Positions 63,403-64,000 of a DNA stretch of 64,000 bases are shown here, one piece after another. Source of the stretch: Candidatus Alcyoniella australis (GTDB lineage: Bacteria > Lernaellota > Lernaellaia > JAVCCG01 > Alcyoniellaceae); NCBI GenBank assembly GCA_030765605.1, contig JAVCCG010000085.1, positions 1 through 64,000 of the forward strand, in the 5' to 3' direction. The position numbers were made by a program, and so were the translations under genes. Under the pieces are notes generated by a model, which saw only the letters and a list, made by a program, of their open reading frames with translations, ran no database searches and was not told the DNA's origin. Position 1 is the stretch's first letter; each line of letters opens with the position of its first letter.

Positions 63403-64000
63403 ATGAAAGAATTAGTTACACAGTGCCCGCTGTGCAGGGGCGATATCAACTTCGACACCACGGAGTGTCCGTTCTGCGGCGCCCTGTTGGCGCCGGGCTC
63501 CGAGCGCGGGCAGCTGATTTTAAAAGGCGTAATTTGCCGTAAGTGCGGTGAGAAGAACTACAGCTACGACTTCTGCCGCAACTGCCAGAACCCGTTTTTA
63601 ATCAAGTGCCCGGAGTGCGGCTACGGCATGAAGGTCCACGAGACCAAGTGCCCGGCCTGCGGCCTGTCGCTTAAAAAATTCAATAAGACGCGCCAACGTC
63701 GCGCCGCACCGATCTTCAACCGCGCCAAGATTGCGCTGGTCGGCGGCAGCGCAGCAGCGGCCCTGCTGGTCGTTGTGCTAATGATCAGTCAGTTCGTCAG
63801 CAGCGCGCCAGACACCGCCCAGATTGCCGCAAGCCGCGATTTCGAAGCGGCCAAGGAGCTCGACTCCACTGGCGATGGCGAGATCGACGTCTGGGAGTTT
63901 TACGACAAGACCAGCGAGAGCCTGATCTCGCGCTCCCTGGACACCGACGGCGACGGCAAGCCCGACGCGCACGAGCGCTACTGGGAAGGCGGCAAGAAGC
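63403..64000 (+). CDS. Zinc-ribbon membrane protein with Ca-binding-like repeats, runs off the right edge
   Basis: From ATG 63403 the frame is open to the window end (199 codons). Four CxxC ribbons (CPLC..CPFC, CRKC..CRNC, CPEC..CPAC) form the cytoplasmic N-terminus. One membrane segment follows (about 108-130, IALVGGSAAAALLVVVLMIS), then a region with EF-hand/thrombospondin-3-like strings DSTGDGEIDVWEFYD and DTDGDGKPDAHERYW. This joins a metal-binding cytoplasmic part to a periplasmic calcium-like repeat part. No known function. Confidence 0.7.
   Translation, partial: MKELVTQCPLCRGDINFDTTECPFCGALLAPGSERGQLILKGVICRKCGEKNYSYDFCRNCQNPFLIKCPECGYGMKVHETKCPACGLSLKKFNKTRQRRAAPIFNRAKIALVGGSAAAALLVVVLMISQFVSSAPDTAQIAASRDFEAAKELDSTGDGEIDVWEFYDKTSESLISRSLDTDGDGKPDAHERYWEGGKK

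Overview
The window comes from a GC-rich Gram-negative bacterium. Support for a double membrane is the complete tolQ-tolR-tolA-tolB-pal-cpoB block, an LpxL-type lipid A acyltransferase, many lipobox proteins and a periplasmic amidase. Tandem DUF4388 proteins, GAF-type histidine kinases, sigma-54 signalling and a large set of Asp-tract secreted proteins suggest a deltaproteobacterial-grade lineage (Desulfobacterota, Myxococcota or a related candidate phylum). That placement is inference; no rRNA or marker set is present.

Region 1-5.6 kb is an AT-richer accessory stretch. It holds a partial SnoaL-like gene, a deleted RAYT (REP-associated tyrosine transposase) element with its repeats, a secreted choice-of-anchor-like protein ending in an Asp/Cys tail, an orphan membrane protein and a complete IS3-family insertion. 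The IS end supplies the stop codon of a truncated zinc-ribbon gene. A tmRNA-3'-end-like short RNA behind a perfect consensus promoter and a MITE-like 14-bp inverted repeat follow.

Region 5.6-23 kb is ordinary chromosome: two membrane-anchored GcvH-like proteins without the lipoyl lysine flanking a 41-aa membrane peptide, an ABC-F ATPase, a 28-aa membrane peptide behind a sigma-54 promoter, a BtuFCD-type importer, a GT-C-like membrane enzyme, amidase, isoaspartyl peptidase, two alpha/beta hydrolases, a DUF4388-TPR protein, a radical SAM enzyme and a SWIM protein.

Region 23-28.3 kb is the Tol-Pal envelope operon, preceded by a sigma-54-like promoter. Region 28.3-41 kb has two paralogous discoidin-type lipoproteins, a tightly overlapped ligA-acyP-amrS-kinase-NtrC-regulator operon and a divergent kinase/receiver/receiver-DUF4388 set.

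Region 41-56 kb is dominated by secreted proteins: a DUF3604 derivative, a beta-propeller phosphoesterase, a hydrolase lacking its nucleophile, a lytic transglycosylase, and an overlapping four-gene operon (TPR-like lipoprotein, glycosidase-like lipoprotein, DUF4091-Fn3 protein with a Cys tail, double FGE-fold lipoprotein). A sigma-54 promoter then precedes a small Asp-tailed lipoprotein gene with an early stop, followed by a frameshifted metallophosphoesterase.

Region 56-64 kb has an acyl-CoA ligase/acyltransferase pair, tRNA-Phe with its own promoter and terminator, an ArsR-thioredoxin operon, an AMMECR1-like/alpha-toroid lipoprotein, a CPBP protease and a partial zinc-ribbon membrane protein. 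The recurring theme is an Asp-tract secretome together with sigma-54 regulation.
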